A stretch of DNA of 64,000 nt, from assembly GCA_011526565.1 (NCBI GenBank), contig WYBL01000081.1, positions 99,232 to 163,231 of the forward strand, read 5' to 3'. The stretch is from Acidobacteriota bacterium (GTDB lineage Bacteria > Acidobacteriota > Vicinamibacteria > Fen-336). The notes beneath the pieces are model-generated. The model made no database searches. It saw nothing but the letters and a program-made list of their open reading frames with translations, and was not told the DNA's origin. The position numbers and the translations under genes were made by a program. Shown one piece after another: positions 8,540 to 16,216 of this stretch; within the stretch, counting starts at the first letter, position 1; each line of letters starts with the position of its first letter.

Positions 8540-8569
8540 ACTGTAGGGCAGGGGCCGGACCCCGGTCAA
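8540..8569 (-). promoter_or_regulatory. Predicted sigma-70 promoter for csp
   Basis: On the minus strand TTGACC (8569-8564) and TACAGT (8545-8540) are separated by 18 bases. This matches the -35 box at 5 of 6 positions and the -10 box at 4 of 6. Transcription would begin near 8533, giving a leader of about 120 bases that carries the hairpin above. Confidence 0.5.
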
Positions 8570-8678
8570 GAGCTCGCGCGATGGGCAGGCTCACCTTTTT
8601 TTGCACCGGCGGCGCCCTGCAGGCGCGTACATTCCCTGGGATTCCCTCTCTCTCGGCGACGAACTTGGAGGTGCCGCC

Positions 8679-9050
8679 ATGAAGCGGACCGAACGCATCG
8701 ACCGCAGGCGCTTCACCGTGTCGGCTGCACTCGCCATGCTGGGCGGGGCGACCATCACCGTCTCGGGGTGCGGAGGCGGGGGCGGGGGCGGGGGCTCGAG
8801 CCCGACGTCGCCCAGCGCGCCCGGCGACAAGGTCGGATCGGTGAGCGCCAACCACGGCCACACGGCGACCATCACCGCGGCCCAGCTCTCCGCCGGGGCG
8901 GCCTTGACGCTCCAGATCCGCGGGACCTCGGACCACCCGCACACGGTCCAGCTCTCGGCGGGTGAAGTCGGGCAGATCGCGGCCGGGACCCGCGTCTCGA
9001 AGAACTCGAGCGTCGACGACGGCCACGACCACACCGTCACCTTCAACTGA
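8679..9050 (+). CDS. Tat-type lipoprotein with three HxHT motifs, putative metal binder
   Basis: 123 residues. The start is supported by GGAGG 7 bases upstream. The N-terminus has a twin-arginine-like RRRF followed by a hydrophobic stretch and a cysteine at residue 31 (VSGC), a lipobox-like site, then eight consecutive glycines and a Ser/Pro linker. The mature part (about 70 residues) carries HGHT (59-62), HPHT (86-89) and HDHT (116-119), each starting a strand-like segment, which suggests three equivalent metal or haem contacts in a small beta-sheet domain. I recognise no named family. It precedes YceI and a CxxCH beta-barrel on the same strand at short spacing, so a shared envelope redox or metal role is possible but unproven. 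Confidence 0.7.
   Translation: MKRTERIDRRRFTVSAALAMLGGATITVSGCGGGGGGGGSSPTSPSAPGDKVGSVSANHGHTATITAAQLSAGAALTLQIRGTSDHPHTVQLSAGEVGQIAAGTRVSKNSSVDDGHDHTVTFN
8772..8795 (+). repeat. Glycine-codon tract built on a repeated GGCGGG unit
   Basis: Eight glycine codons just after the lipobox cysteine; the last seven are GGC-GGG units repeated about three and a half times. Such a hexanucleotide tract can lengthen or shorten by slippage without breaking the frame, changing only linker length between the lipid anchor and the HxHT domain. Confidence 0.7.
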
Positions 9051-9064
9051 AGCGGGGGCGCACG

Positions 9065-9652
9065 ATGCGACGCCGGATCGGGGCGGTGGTGCTGGCGGGC
9101 TGCTGGGCGTCGCTGGCCGGAGCGCAGGCTCCGGCGTGGCGGGTCGCCGACGGCGACGTGAAGGTGCTGGTGCCGATGAAGCCGGGCGGCAGCTTCGAGA
9201 CGCGCAGCCGCGCGATCTCCGGCGAGATCACGATCGGGGCGGGTTCGCCGCTGTCGCTGTCCGGCGCGCTGGCGGTGGACCTCGCGACGCTCGACACCGG
9301 GATCGCGCTGCGCAACCAGCACCTGCGCGAGAACTACCTCGAGGTCGCGCGCGGCGAAGGCTACGCGCGCGCGGTGCTGGGCGACCTCGCGCTGCGCGAG
9401 GCGACCGGCCCCGGCTTCGAGGGCCGCACGGGCTTCACGGCGAACCTGCGGCTGCACGGGGTCCAGCGCCCGATCGCGGGCTCGGCGACGCTGCGCCGCG
9501 AGGGCGCCGGGATGCGGGTCGAGGCCAGCTTCCCGCTGGCCCTCTCCGACTTCGCAATCACGCCTCCCGAGTACCTCGGGGTCGGAGTCGGGAACCGGCT
9601 GATCGTCAGCGTCTCGTTCGTGGCGATGCCCGCCACCGGGGGAAATCGATGA
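9065..9652 (+). CDS. YceI-family periplasmic protein
   Basis: 195 residues with a signal peptide (residues 1-20, ending AGAQA). The mature domain has the YceI pattern: an opening strand with WRVADGDVKV, a SLSGALAVDLATLDTG strand, a LRENYLEV helix, TANLRLHGVQRPIAG, and the closing region with DFAITPPEYLGVGVGN. YceI proteins are lipocalin-like barrels that bind polyprenoid or other amphiphilic molecules in the periplasm. The gene lies 14 bases after the HxHT lipoprotein and overlaps the following beta-barrel gene by 4 bases, so all three are probably one operon. Confidence 0.9.
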   Translation: MRRRIGAVVLAGCWASLAGAQAPAWRVADGDVKVLVPMKPGGSFETRSRAISGEITIGAGSPLSLSGALAVDLATLDTGIALRNQHLRENYLEVARGEGYARAVLGDLALREATGPGFEGRTGFTANLRLHGVQRPIAGSATLRREGAGMRVEASFPLALSDFAITPPEYLGVGVGNRLIVSVSFVAMPATGGNR

Positions 9653-10764
9653 AGCGCCTGCTGTCCGCCGCAACGCTCGCCGCCGCGGTGCTCGCGCCCG
9701 CGGCAGCGGCCGAGCCGATGTTCCTCTCGCGCCAGTACGCGCGCTGCTCCACTTGTCACTTCTCGCCGGCCGGGGGCGGCCTGCTCACGCCCTACGGCCG
9801 CATGCTCTCGCGCCAGGAGCTGTCGACGACGGGGGCCAGCGAAGACGGTGCGCCCCGGGATCGCGAGCACGAGTTCCTGTTCGGGCTGCTGAAGGACGGA
9901 CTCGGCGACTTCAGCGCAGGGATCTCGCTGCGGCCTTCGCACCTGCGGGTCGAGTCGGGCCCCTTCACGTCGACTCGCAACTTCGTGATGCAGGCCGACC
10001 TGATGCTGGCCTGGCGCCGCGGGCCGTGGACGGTCTACGGCGAGTTCGGCCGCCAGCCGCGCGGCGACGACGAGCGCTGGGACAGCTTCGAGCACTGGGT
10101 CCAGTACAAGGCCGAAGGCGGCTTCGGCGTGCGCGCGGGGCGCTTCCTCCCGGCCTACGGCGTGCGCTTCGCGGATCACTCGAGCTTCAACCGCTCGGCG
10201 CTGGGCTTCGAGAACCACGAACAGGTGTACGCGGTCGAGCTGTCGCACAGCTCCGACCGCCGCCTGTTCCAGGTGAGCGTGGGGCCGGGATTCGCCGAGT
10301 CGATGCTGGAGGACTACGGCCAGCACGCCTTCACGGCGACCGGGCGCGCCCAGTTCGACCTCTCGCCGCGCACGGCGCTGGTGGCCTCGGGCCTGTACCG
10401 GGGCGAGGCCGCCCAGCGTGCGCGCGAGGGCGCGGTCGGCGTCGCCCTCGGCTTCGCACCGACGCCGCGGGTCAGCCTGTGGGGCCAGGGCGACCTGCGG
10501 TTCCTGGACGGCGCCGGCGGGCAGGCGTGGGTGTTCACGGGCGAGGCGGCGTTCGAAGTCCGCCGCGGGGTGTGGCTCAAGGCGCTGCCGCAGCTCCGGA
10601 CCGACTTCGGCGACTTCGGCGGCGGCACCCTGCGGCTGGGCGCCGGGCTCGAGCTGTTCCCGCGCAGCCACGTCAACGTGATCCTCAACTGGTACCACGA
10701 CTCGCTGCGCGGCCGCGGCGGCTCGGCCGACACGCTGCTCGCCCAGCTCCACCTCTACCTCTGA
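9649..10764 (+). CDS. Outer-membrane beta-barrel protein with an N-terminal CxxCH haem-type motif
   Basis: 371 residues. A signal peptide (1-21) is followed at once by CSTCH (Cys33, Cys36, His37), the attachment motif of c-type cytochromes, within a conserved-looking CHFSPAGGG segment. The rest (about residues 70-371) is a run of alternating amphipathic strands ending in an aromatic/leucine-rich strand (LLAQLHLYL), as in a porin-like barrel. One covalent haem at the periplasmic mouth of a barrel would suit electron transfer at the outer membrane. Alternatively the two cysteines bind a metal or form a disulfide. Start codon overlaps the yceI stop. No cytochrome maturation genes are in the window. 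Confidence 0.75.
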   Translation: MKRLLSAATLAAAVLAPAAAAEPMFLSRQYARCSTCHFSPAGGGLLTPYGRMLSRQELSTTGASEDGAPRDREHEFLFGLLKDGLGDFSAGISLRPSHLRVESGPFTSTRNFVMQADLMLAWRRGPWTVYGEFGRQPRGDDERWDSFEHWVQYKAEGGFGVRAGRFLPAYGVRFADHSSFNRSALGFENHEQVYAVELSHSSDRRLFQVSVGPGFAESMLEDYGQHAFTATGRAQFDLSPRTALVASGLYRGEAAQRAREGAVGVALGFAPTPRVSLWGQGDLRFLDGAGGQAWVFTGEAAFEVRRGVWLKALPQLRTDFGDFGGGTLRLGAGLELFPRSHVNVILNWYHDSLRGRGGSADTLLAQLHLYL

Positions 10765-10802
10765 CCCAGTGAACCGCGGAGGCCGCCGGAACGTACTTCC
10801 GC

Positions 10803-10808
10803 TATACT
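10803..10808 (+). promoter_or_regulatory. Candidate -10 box (TATACT) for the hydroxylase gene
   Basis: TATACT, 5 of 6 matches to the -10 consensus, stands out in otherwise GC-rich sequence 54 bases before the chosen GTG start. No good -35 box is visible 16-18 bases upstream. Its position argues against the longer start at 10769, which would lie inside or before the promoter. Confidence 0.4.
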
Positions 10809-10861
10809 CCGCAATTGCCCTGCGCGATTGGAGCAGTCGGGGCGGCAGGTCAGGACACATC

Positions 10862-11596
10862 GTGGCGAGCGAAAAGAAGAAGTCCGAGGTCGGCATCCCG
10901 CGCGTGACGTACACCGGGGAGCGCATCGATCTCGCGGCCGAGGCGCGCAAGGCGCGCGGCCGCCTCAAGCCGGTCACCGTCGTCTACTCGGTCTACGCGC
11001 TGGCCCTGCTGGGCCTCGCGCTGCGCCAGGCCCCGAACCCGCTGACGCCCTTCCTGTGGCTGTTCGCGGGGTTCCTGACCTGGCCCTTCGTCGAGTACTG
11101 GGCGCACCGCTACGTGCTGCACCACCCGTTCCCCGACGGGGCCGGCGCGATCCGCCACTGGGCCCACAAGACGATGGACCACCTCCACGTCAACCACCAC
11201 CTGCGGCCGTGGGACGGCGACCACATCAACGGGACGATCAAGGACACCGGCCTCTACGTCGGCTTCGTCGCCGCGCTGACGTTCCTGGCGCCGCTGCACA
11301 CGCTGCCGCTGTGGTGGGCCGGCGTCGTGGTGGCCTACGTGGTCGAGGAGTGGGTGCACCACAGCGTGCACTTCATGCCGCTCTACAAGCTGCGCGGCCG
11401 CTACTGGCGCTACATCACGCTGCACCACACCTATCACCACAGCCCGCGCGGGTCGAACGTGGCGTTCGGCCTGACCAACGGCTTCTGGGACGCCGTGTTC
11501 GGCACCCGCATCCCGCGCGGCGATCGGGCGAGGATCTACGGCCGCAAGCCGCCCCAGGCGCCGCCCACAGCACCTCCCGTCCGGCGCGCGGCGTGA
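10862..11596 (+). CDS. Sterol desaturase / fatty acid hydroxylase superfamily membrane protein
   Basis: 244 residues from a GTG start that follows the TATACT box. Several hydrophobic segments surround the histidine clusters of the non-haem di-iron hydroxylases: HRYVLHH, HLHVNHH, HHSVHF and HHTYHH. These enzymes insert oxygen into fatty acyl chains, sterols or carotenoids in the membrane. The sequence HWAHKTMDHLHVNHH and overall length recall fatty acid 2-hydroxylase-like bacterial proteins, but the substrate is not determined. A basic, Pro/Ala-rich tail ends the protein. It stands alone between the barrel gene and an S41 protease. Confidence 0.85.
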   Translation: MASEKKKSEVGIPRVTYTGERIDLAAEARKARGRLKPVTVVYSVYALALLGLALRQAPNPLTPFLWLFAGFLTWPFVEYWAHRYVLHHPFPDGAGAIRHWAHKTMDHLHVNHHLRPWDGDHINGTIKDTGLYVGFVAALTFLAPLHTLPLWWAGVVVAYVVEEWVHHSVHFMPLYKLRGRYWRYITLHHTYHHSPRGSNVAFGLTNGFWDAVFGTRIPRGDRARIYGRKPPQAPPTAPPVRRAA

Positions 11597-11654
11597 CCCC
11601 CGGGGCGCGCGGATGCGCCCCCCGGGGTTAGGATCGAAGCAGGAGGAGCCACCC

Positions 11655-12953
11655 GTGCGCCGCTTCGCCCCGCTCGTCTTCTTCGCCCTCGCGTTCGCGC
11701 CGCTCTCCGCCACCGCGCAGACCGACTGCACGACGGGCGGCCAGAACAAGTTCGTCGGCGACGTGATGAACCACTGGTACTACTGGTACCGCGAGATGCC
11801 GAGCGTCGACCCGGCGACGTTCCCGTCCCCGGAGTCGCTGCTCGAGGCGCTGAAGTTCCGGCCGCTCGACACGAGCTTCAGCTACATCTCCGGCCGCGCG
11901 GCCGACCAGGCCTTCTACTCCGACAGCCAGTTCATCGGGCTCGGCCTCAGCTACCGCCTCGACCCCGACGGCGCGCTGCGCGTGACCCAGGCCTACCCCA
12001 ACTCGCCCGCGTCGGAAGGCGGGCTCGACCGCGGCCAGGAGCTGCTGGCGATCGGCGGCGTCGACGTCCAGACGCTGCTCTCGACCGGCCAGCTCGGGGC
12101 GGCCTTCGGCCCCAGCGAGATCGGGGTCACGGTCACCATCCGCTTCCGCCAGGCGGACGGCGTCGAGCGCGAGTCGACGATGGTCAAGCGGCTGGTCGAC
12201 ATCCCGACCGTGTCGCACACCCGGGTGCTCGACGCCGGCGGGCGCCGCGTCGGCTACTTCATGTTCCGCAACTTCGTGCAGCCGTCGTTCGGGGCGCTGT
12301 CGCAGGCGTTCACCGACCTGCTGACGGCGGGCGGCGTCGACGACCTGGTGATCGACCTGCGCTACAACGGCGGCGGGCTGGTCTCTGTCGCCCAGCACCT
12401 CGGCGGCCTGGTCGGAGCGCGCCGCACCGAGGGCCAGATCTTTGCCCAGTTCGTGCACAACGACAAGAACAGCACCCGCAACGTGGCCATCGACTTCCCC
12501 GCCGCCCTGCTCGACCTCGGGCTGCAGCGGCTGATCGTGATCACGACGCCGTCGTCGGCCTCGGCCAGCGAGCTGCTGATCAACGCGCTGCGGCCGTTCG
12601 TGCCCGTGGTGATCGTCGGCAACAACACCTACGGCAAGCCGGTCGGGCAGTACAGCTTCAACTTCTGCGACAAGGTGCTGCACCCGGTCGCCTTCTCGCT
12701 GCAGAACGCGCTGGGCCAGGGCGACTTCTTCGGCGGCTTCGCGCCCGACTGCGCCGCGGCCGACGACGTCGCCCACGCGATCGGCGACCCGGCCGAGGCC
12801 TCGCTGGCCGAGGCGCTGCACTACGCCGCGAACGGCCGCTGCTCGGTCTCGAGCGCGAGCCTGGGCGCGGTGCGCGCGGCCTCCCGCGCCGCCGGCATGC
12901 GCGAGGTGCGGCTGCCGGCCGACCCGTTCCGCGAGCTGGTCGGCGCCTGGTAA
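11655..12953 (+). CDS. Exported S41-family (C-terminal processing-like) peptidase
   Basis: 432 residues; GTG start with AGGAGG at 11641-11646, eight bases upstream. Residues 1-22 form a signal peptide. A helical N-terminal part is followed by a PDZ-like domain (residues about 90-175: GLGLSY, ANSPASEGGLDRGQELLAIGG form of ligand groove and loop) and the S41 protease core with VIDLRYNGGG and TTPSSASASELL, where the serine in SASE is the expected nucleophile. The C-terminal part contains several cysteines that could pair in the periplasm. Related proteins cleave C-termini of envelope proteins. The substrate is unknown. Confidence 0.85.
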   Translation: MRRFAPLVFFALAFAPLSATAQTDCTTGGQNKFVGDVMNHWYYWYREMPSVDPATFPSPESLLEALKFRPLDTSFSYISGRAADQAFYSDSQFIGLGLSYRLDPDGALRVTQAYPNSPASEGGLDRGQELLAIGGVDVQTLLSTGQLGAAFGPSEIGVTVTIRFRQADGVERESTMVKRLVDIPTVSHTRVLDAGGRRVGYFMFRNFVQPSFGALSQAFTDLLTAGGVDDLVIDLRYNGGGLVSVAQHLGGLVGARRTEGQIFAQFVHNDKNSTRNVAIDFPAALLDLGLQRLIVITTPSSASASELLINALRPFVPVVIVGNNTYGKPVGQYSFNFCDKVLHPVAFSLQNALGQGDFFGGFAPDCAAADDVAHAIGDPAEASLAEALHYAANGRCSVSSASLGAVRAASRAAGMREVRLPADPFRELVGAW

Positions 12954-12959
12954 CGGGCG

Positions 12960-13439
12960 GTGGTGGACCTCTTCGGCGAGGTCGCGTCCACCCCCGACGA
13001 CCCCCCGCGGCAGCGGCTGGCGCGGCTCGGCCTCGCCACGCTGGTCACGGCGGCGCTGCTGGGCCTCGCGCTGCTGCTCGGCGACTGGGCCTACGGCCAG
13101 CGCCGGCTGTCGATGCACGAGGGCCGGCTGCAGCGCGCGCTGGACCAGCAGCCGACGCTCTCGGCCCTGGCTGCGGGCCTCGGCGCCGAGCCCGGCGTCG
13201 TCGAGCTCGGCGCGATCGACCCGGTCGCCACGCTGGCGGAGCTGACCGAGGGGCGCGCCGCCGGGCCGCGCGAAGCGCTGCTGGCACGGGCCCGCGAGGC
13301 CGCCGCGCTGCGCCTGTTCCGGGTCGAGGCCGACCTGCTCTACGTCGCGTTCGGCGATGCTGCAGGCCGCTTCACCGGCTTCGCCATCGTCGAGGTCGAG
13401 ATCGAGCGGAGCGCGGAGGGCGGCGACCAGAAGCGGTAG
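12960..13439 (+). CDS. Single-pass membrane protein of unknown function
   Basis: 159 residues starting GTG-GTG six bases after the S41 protease stop. One hydrophobic helix (residues about 22-44) is followed by an extracytoplasmic domain rich in Ala, Leu, Arg and Glu with no motif I recognise. Close spacing suggests co-expression with the protease. The last 100 bases overlap the 3' end of the convergent GT2 gene, so the C-terminal FTGFAIVEVEIE strand and the charged tail are encoded opposite glycosyltransferase codons. Confidence 0.55.
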   Translation: MVDLFGEVASTPDDPPRQRLARLGLATLVTAALLGLALLLGDWAYGQRRLSMHEGRLQRALDQQPTLSALAAGLGAEPGVVELGAIDPVATLAELTEGRAAGPREALLARAREAAALRLFRVEADLLYVAFGDAAGRFTGFAIVEVEIERSAEGGDQKR

Positions 13440-14119
13440 CGCAGCAGCGTCCAGATCGCGCTGACGCCGTCGGTCCAGCGGATCTTCTTGCCCTCCGCGT
13501 GGGAGCGAGCCGCGTAGCGGATCGGCACCTCCACGATCGGCAGGCCCGAGCGCAACGCCTTGGCGGTCACCTCGGGGCAGAACTCGAAGCGGCGGCAGCG
13601 CAGCGGCACGGCCTGCAGCCACTCGCTGCGGAACAGCTTGTAGCAGGTGGCCTCGTCGGTCAGCGGCGCGCCGTAGAGCGCGCGCACCATCGCCGCCAGC
13701 AGCACGTTGACCGCGCGGTTGGGCCACGCCATCGACGGCGGCAGCCCGGCGTGGAACCGGGTGCCGTAGACGACCGGCGCGCCCTCCCGCGCCCGCGCCA
13801 GGAGCGCCGCGTAGTCCGCGGGGTCGTATTCGAGGTCGCCGTCCTGGATCACGACCCACTCCCCGCGCACGTGCGGCAGTCCCGCCCGGATCGCCGCGCC
13901 CTTGCCACCGTTGCGTTCCAGGTAGATCACCCGCACCCGCGGGTCGCGGCCTTCGACGCGTTCGCGCAGCAGCTCGCGGGTGCCGTCGCTCGAGGCGTCG
14001 TCGACGATCAGCACCTCGCCCGTCGCCGGCGCAGCCAGCACGCGGGCGAGCAGCTCCTCGAGCGTGGCGCGCTCGTTGAAGACCGGCATCAGCACGGTCA
14101 GGGCGGGTGCGCTGGGCAT
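13340..14119 (-). CDS. Family 2 glycosyltransferase (dolichyl/polyprenyl-phosphate mannosyltransferase type)
   Basis: 259 residues. GT-A fold signatures are clear: LTVLMPVFNERATLEELL at the start, VDDASSDGT, RNGGKGAAIRAG and IQDGDLEYDP, where the DGD is the metal-binding motif. The later YGTRFH, CYKLFRS and YAARSHAEGKKI segments match the DPM1/GtrB-like group, which loads a sugar onto polyprenyl phosphate. The nearby GT39-like membrane enzyme (16217-18784) would be a natural user of such a lipid-linked sugar. The natural end is near WTLLRYRFW. The residues after it fall in the overlap with the convergent gene. Confidence 0.85.
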   Translation of the reverse strand: MPSAPALTVLMPVFNERATLEELLARVLAAPATGEVLIVDDASSDGTRELLRERVEGRDPRVRVIYLERNGGKGAAIRAGLPHVRGEWVVIQDGDLEYDPADYAALLARAREGAPVVYGTRFHAGLPPSMAWPNRAVNVLLAAMVRALYGAPLTDEATCYKLFRSEWLQAVPLRCRRFEFCPEVTAKALRSGLPIVEVPIRYAARSHAEGKKIRWTDGVSAIWTLLRYRFWSPPSALRSISTSTMAKPVKRPAASPNAT

Positions 14120-14147
14120 CGGGTGATGGGGGCGACGGGCCGGCGCG

Positions 14148-16139
14148 CTACTGGCGCGCTGCGTCGATTCGCGCGAGGGCCCGGTCCGCCGCTTCGCGGG
14201 TGGCGACGTCCCGATCGCGCAGTTCCCAGAGCTTGTCGCGCGCGACCGCCGCGTCGGCTCCGAGCTGACCGAGGGTGTCGATCAGCGGAATGCAAGACGA
14301 CGGACCGGAGCAGTGCGCGAGCTCCGACAGCAGCAGTCGGGCCCCCTGGTCGCCGCTCTGCGCCAGCGCCAGCCGCGCCGCCTCCCGCAGGTCCGGGTCC
14401 GGCTCGCGGGCCACGAGTTGAACCAGGGACCGGATCGCGGGCGCAGAGCCTTGACGGCCGAGGGCGTCGATCCCTTCGCGGCGCAGCATCGAGTCGATGC
14501 TGGCTGTCGCCAACTCGCCGAGCGCGAGATCGCCGGCGGTGCCGCAGTTGCGCACGGCGTTCAGCAGGGCGACCTGGACGCCCGGGTCCCGCTCGTCGCG
14601 CAGCGCCCCCACCAGAGCCCAGGCAGCGCCGGCTCGCGGGTCGTCGTGCAGCGCGGCCAGCACCTGGGCGGCTCGCGACCGCATGGGGCCGTCGGCGCTG
14701 CGGAGCACGTCGCGAAGGCTGTCGAAGCCGAAGGGGTGGCTGCGGATCTGCTCCAGGACGGCTGCCTGGTCCCGCTCCCACCCGGGCCCCAGCAACTCGT
14801 CCATCCGCAGCTGCGCGGGAGGCGGCGTCGATCCCGCGGCGACCACGCGCTCGGCCTCGGGTGGGCGGAAGAAGGCGAGGCCTCCGGGCAGAGGCTGGCG
14901 TCGTTCGAACCCCTCGAGCCACGCCACCGGCACGGCGAAGTTCAGGTTCTGGCCCTCGGCGAACTGGAACGTCGTCCAGCCGACCAGGCGCCCGGAGCTG
15001 TCGAACAGCCCGCCCCCGGACGACCCTGGCGAGATCGGCGCCGAAGTCTGGATCAGGGGTGCGCTCTGCTCGTGGATCACGCGCAGGCTCGACACCAGCC
15101 CCTCGCTGAGCGTGAGCTCGAGGCCGTGAGGGGCGCCCACCGCGTAGACCCGCTCGCCGACGTCCGGAATCCCCGCGCGCAGCGGCACGGGTGGCGCGGG
15201 CAGGTTCGGGACCATCAGCTCGGCCAGGTCGCGAGAAGGGTCGTGCCGCACGACCTGCGCAGGCCACGCCTTGCCCGCAAAGTACACCTCGACCTGCCGC
15301 GCCGGCCCGACCACGTGGCCGTTGGTGATGACGCGGCCGGCGCCGACGACGACGCCGCTGCCCTGGCTGTCGCGGTCGCCCGGCCCGTCGTGGACGACGA
15401 CGACCACGGAGGGCGACACCCGCGCGAAGACGCTCCCGGCGTCCGCACCGCCACGGTAGAAGGAGTAGACCAGGCTGAGACCCAGCAGCGCGAGGACGGC
15501 CGGGGCCCAGGCCAGCATCCGCCACAGGCGTCCCTCGGGGGCCGGTAGCAGCCCGCGGCGACGGCACTCGCGGATGCCGGCGATGCCGCGCACCAGCATC
15601 AGACTGATCAGGCCGCGGATGACGATCGCCCCCGGAGCGACGACACCGAGCGCGAGACCGCCGATGGCGTCGATCAGGTACAGGGCCAGCGCCGTCACCG
15701 CGGCGGCCAGCGAGCCCTTGCGGGTGAAGAAGCCGAGCAGGAGGAACAGTGCCCCGTACATCGCCATGCCCAGCGCCTCGTCGGGGGCGGAGCCCCAGCG
15801 CAGGAGCGCGATCAGGAGCGACAGCCCGGCGACCAGGAAAACGACGTTCGAGGCGGAGTTCAGGCGTTTGAGCGGGTCGGTGGCCGAACCGGGCAACGGC
15901 ACCCCGTTGCGCAGCACCTCCAACTCGGGCGCCAGCCAGGTCGGTCCGACCAGCTTCACGCTCAGGGTGGCGCGGTCGTCGAGCGTGAAGGTGCGCCCCT
16001 CGGTCAGTTCCCTGCGGCTGACGATCGTGCCCAACAGGCGGCCCCGCTGCCGCACTTCCAGGTTGCGGTAGCCCCAGCCGTAGGACAGCTCGAGGTCCCT
16101 GGGGGCTCCGCGTCGCGTCGAAAGAAGCTGCTTGGCCAT
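14148..16139 (-). CDS. Membrane-anchored trypsin-like serine protease with C-terminal HEAT-like repeats
   Basis: 663 residues from ATG 16139 (an in-frame ATG at 16145 is also possible). Order of parts: an N-terminal soluble strand-rich region (1-90); several membrane helices (about 97-225); a chymotrypsin-fold domain with the triad His275 (NGHVV), Asp304 (SRDLAEL) and Ser374 (GSSGGG); then a helical domain (about 450-660) of HEAT/Armadillo-like repeats with patterns such as RSRAAQVLAAL and REAARLALAQSGD. The repeats probably hold substrates or partners, as the PDZ domains do in DegP-type enzymes. The combination with an internal membrane block is unusual. The gene is divergent from the GT39-like gene. 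Confidence 0.8.
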   Translation of the reverse strand: MAKQLLSTRRGAPRDLELSYGWGYRNLEVRQRGRLLGTIVSRRELTEGRTFTLDDRATLSVKLVGPTWLAPELEVLRNGVPLPGSATDPLKRLNSASNVVFLVAGLSLLIALLRWGSAPDEALGMAMYGALFLLLGFFTRKGSLAAAVTALALYLIDAIGGLALGVVAPGAIVIRGLISLMLVRGIAGIRECRRRGLLPAPEGRLWRMLAWAPAVLALLGLSLVYSFYRGGADAGSVFARVSPSVVVVVHDGPGDRDSQGSGVVVGAGRVITNGHVVGPARQVEVYFAGKAWPAQVVRHDPSRDLAELMVPNLPAPPVPLRAGIPDVGERVYAVGAPHGLELTLSEGLVSSLRVIHEQSAPLIQTSAPISPGSSGGGLFDSSGRLVGWTTFQFAEGQNLNFAVPVAWLEGFERRQPLPGGLAFFRPPEAERVVAAGSTPPPAQLRMDELLGPGWERDQAAVLEQIRSHPFGFDSLRDVLRSADGPMRSRAAQVLAALHDDPRAGAAWALVGALRDERDPGVQVALLNAVRNCGTAGDLALGELATASIDSMLRREGIDALGRQGSAPAIRSLVQLVAREPDPDLREAARLALAQSGDQGARLLLSELAHCSGPSSCIPLIDTLGQLGADAAVARDKLWELRDRDVATREAADRALARIDAARQ

Positions 16140-16216
16140 GGGCATCCTGGGCCCGCGAGACGGCGGGCGACCGCTCGAGAGTTGGAGCGGAAGTCTAACC
16201 CTTACCATTGCGGGCG

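Noticed and set aside
11628..13859. A 743-codon minus-strand frame across the S41 protease and part of the GT2 gene
   Set aside because: It is antisense to the protease and in another frame of the GT2 gene; composition is repetitive and no motif appears.
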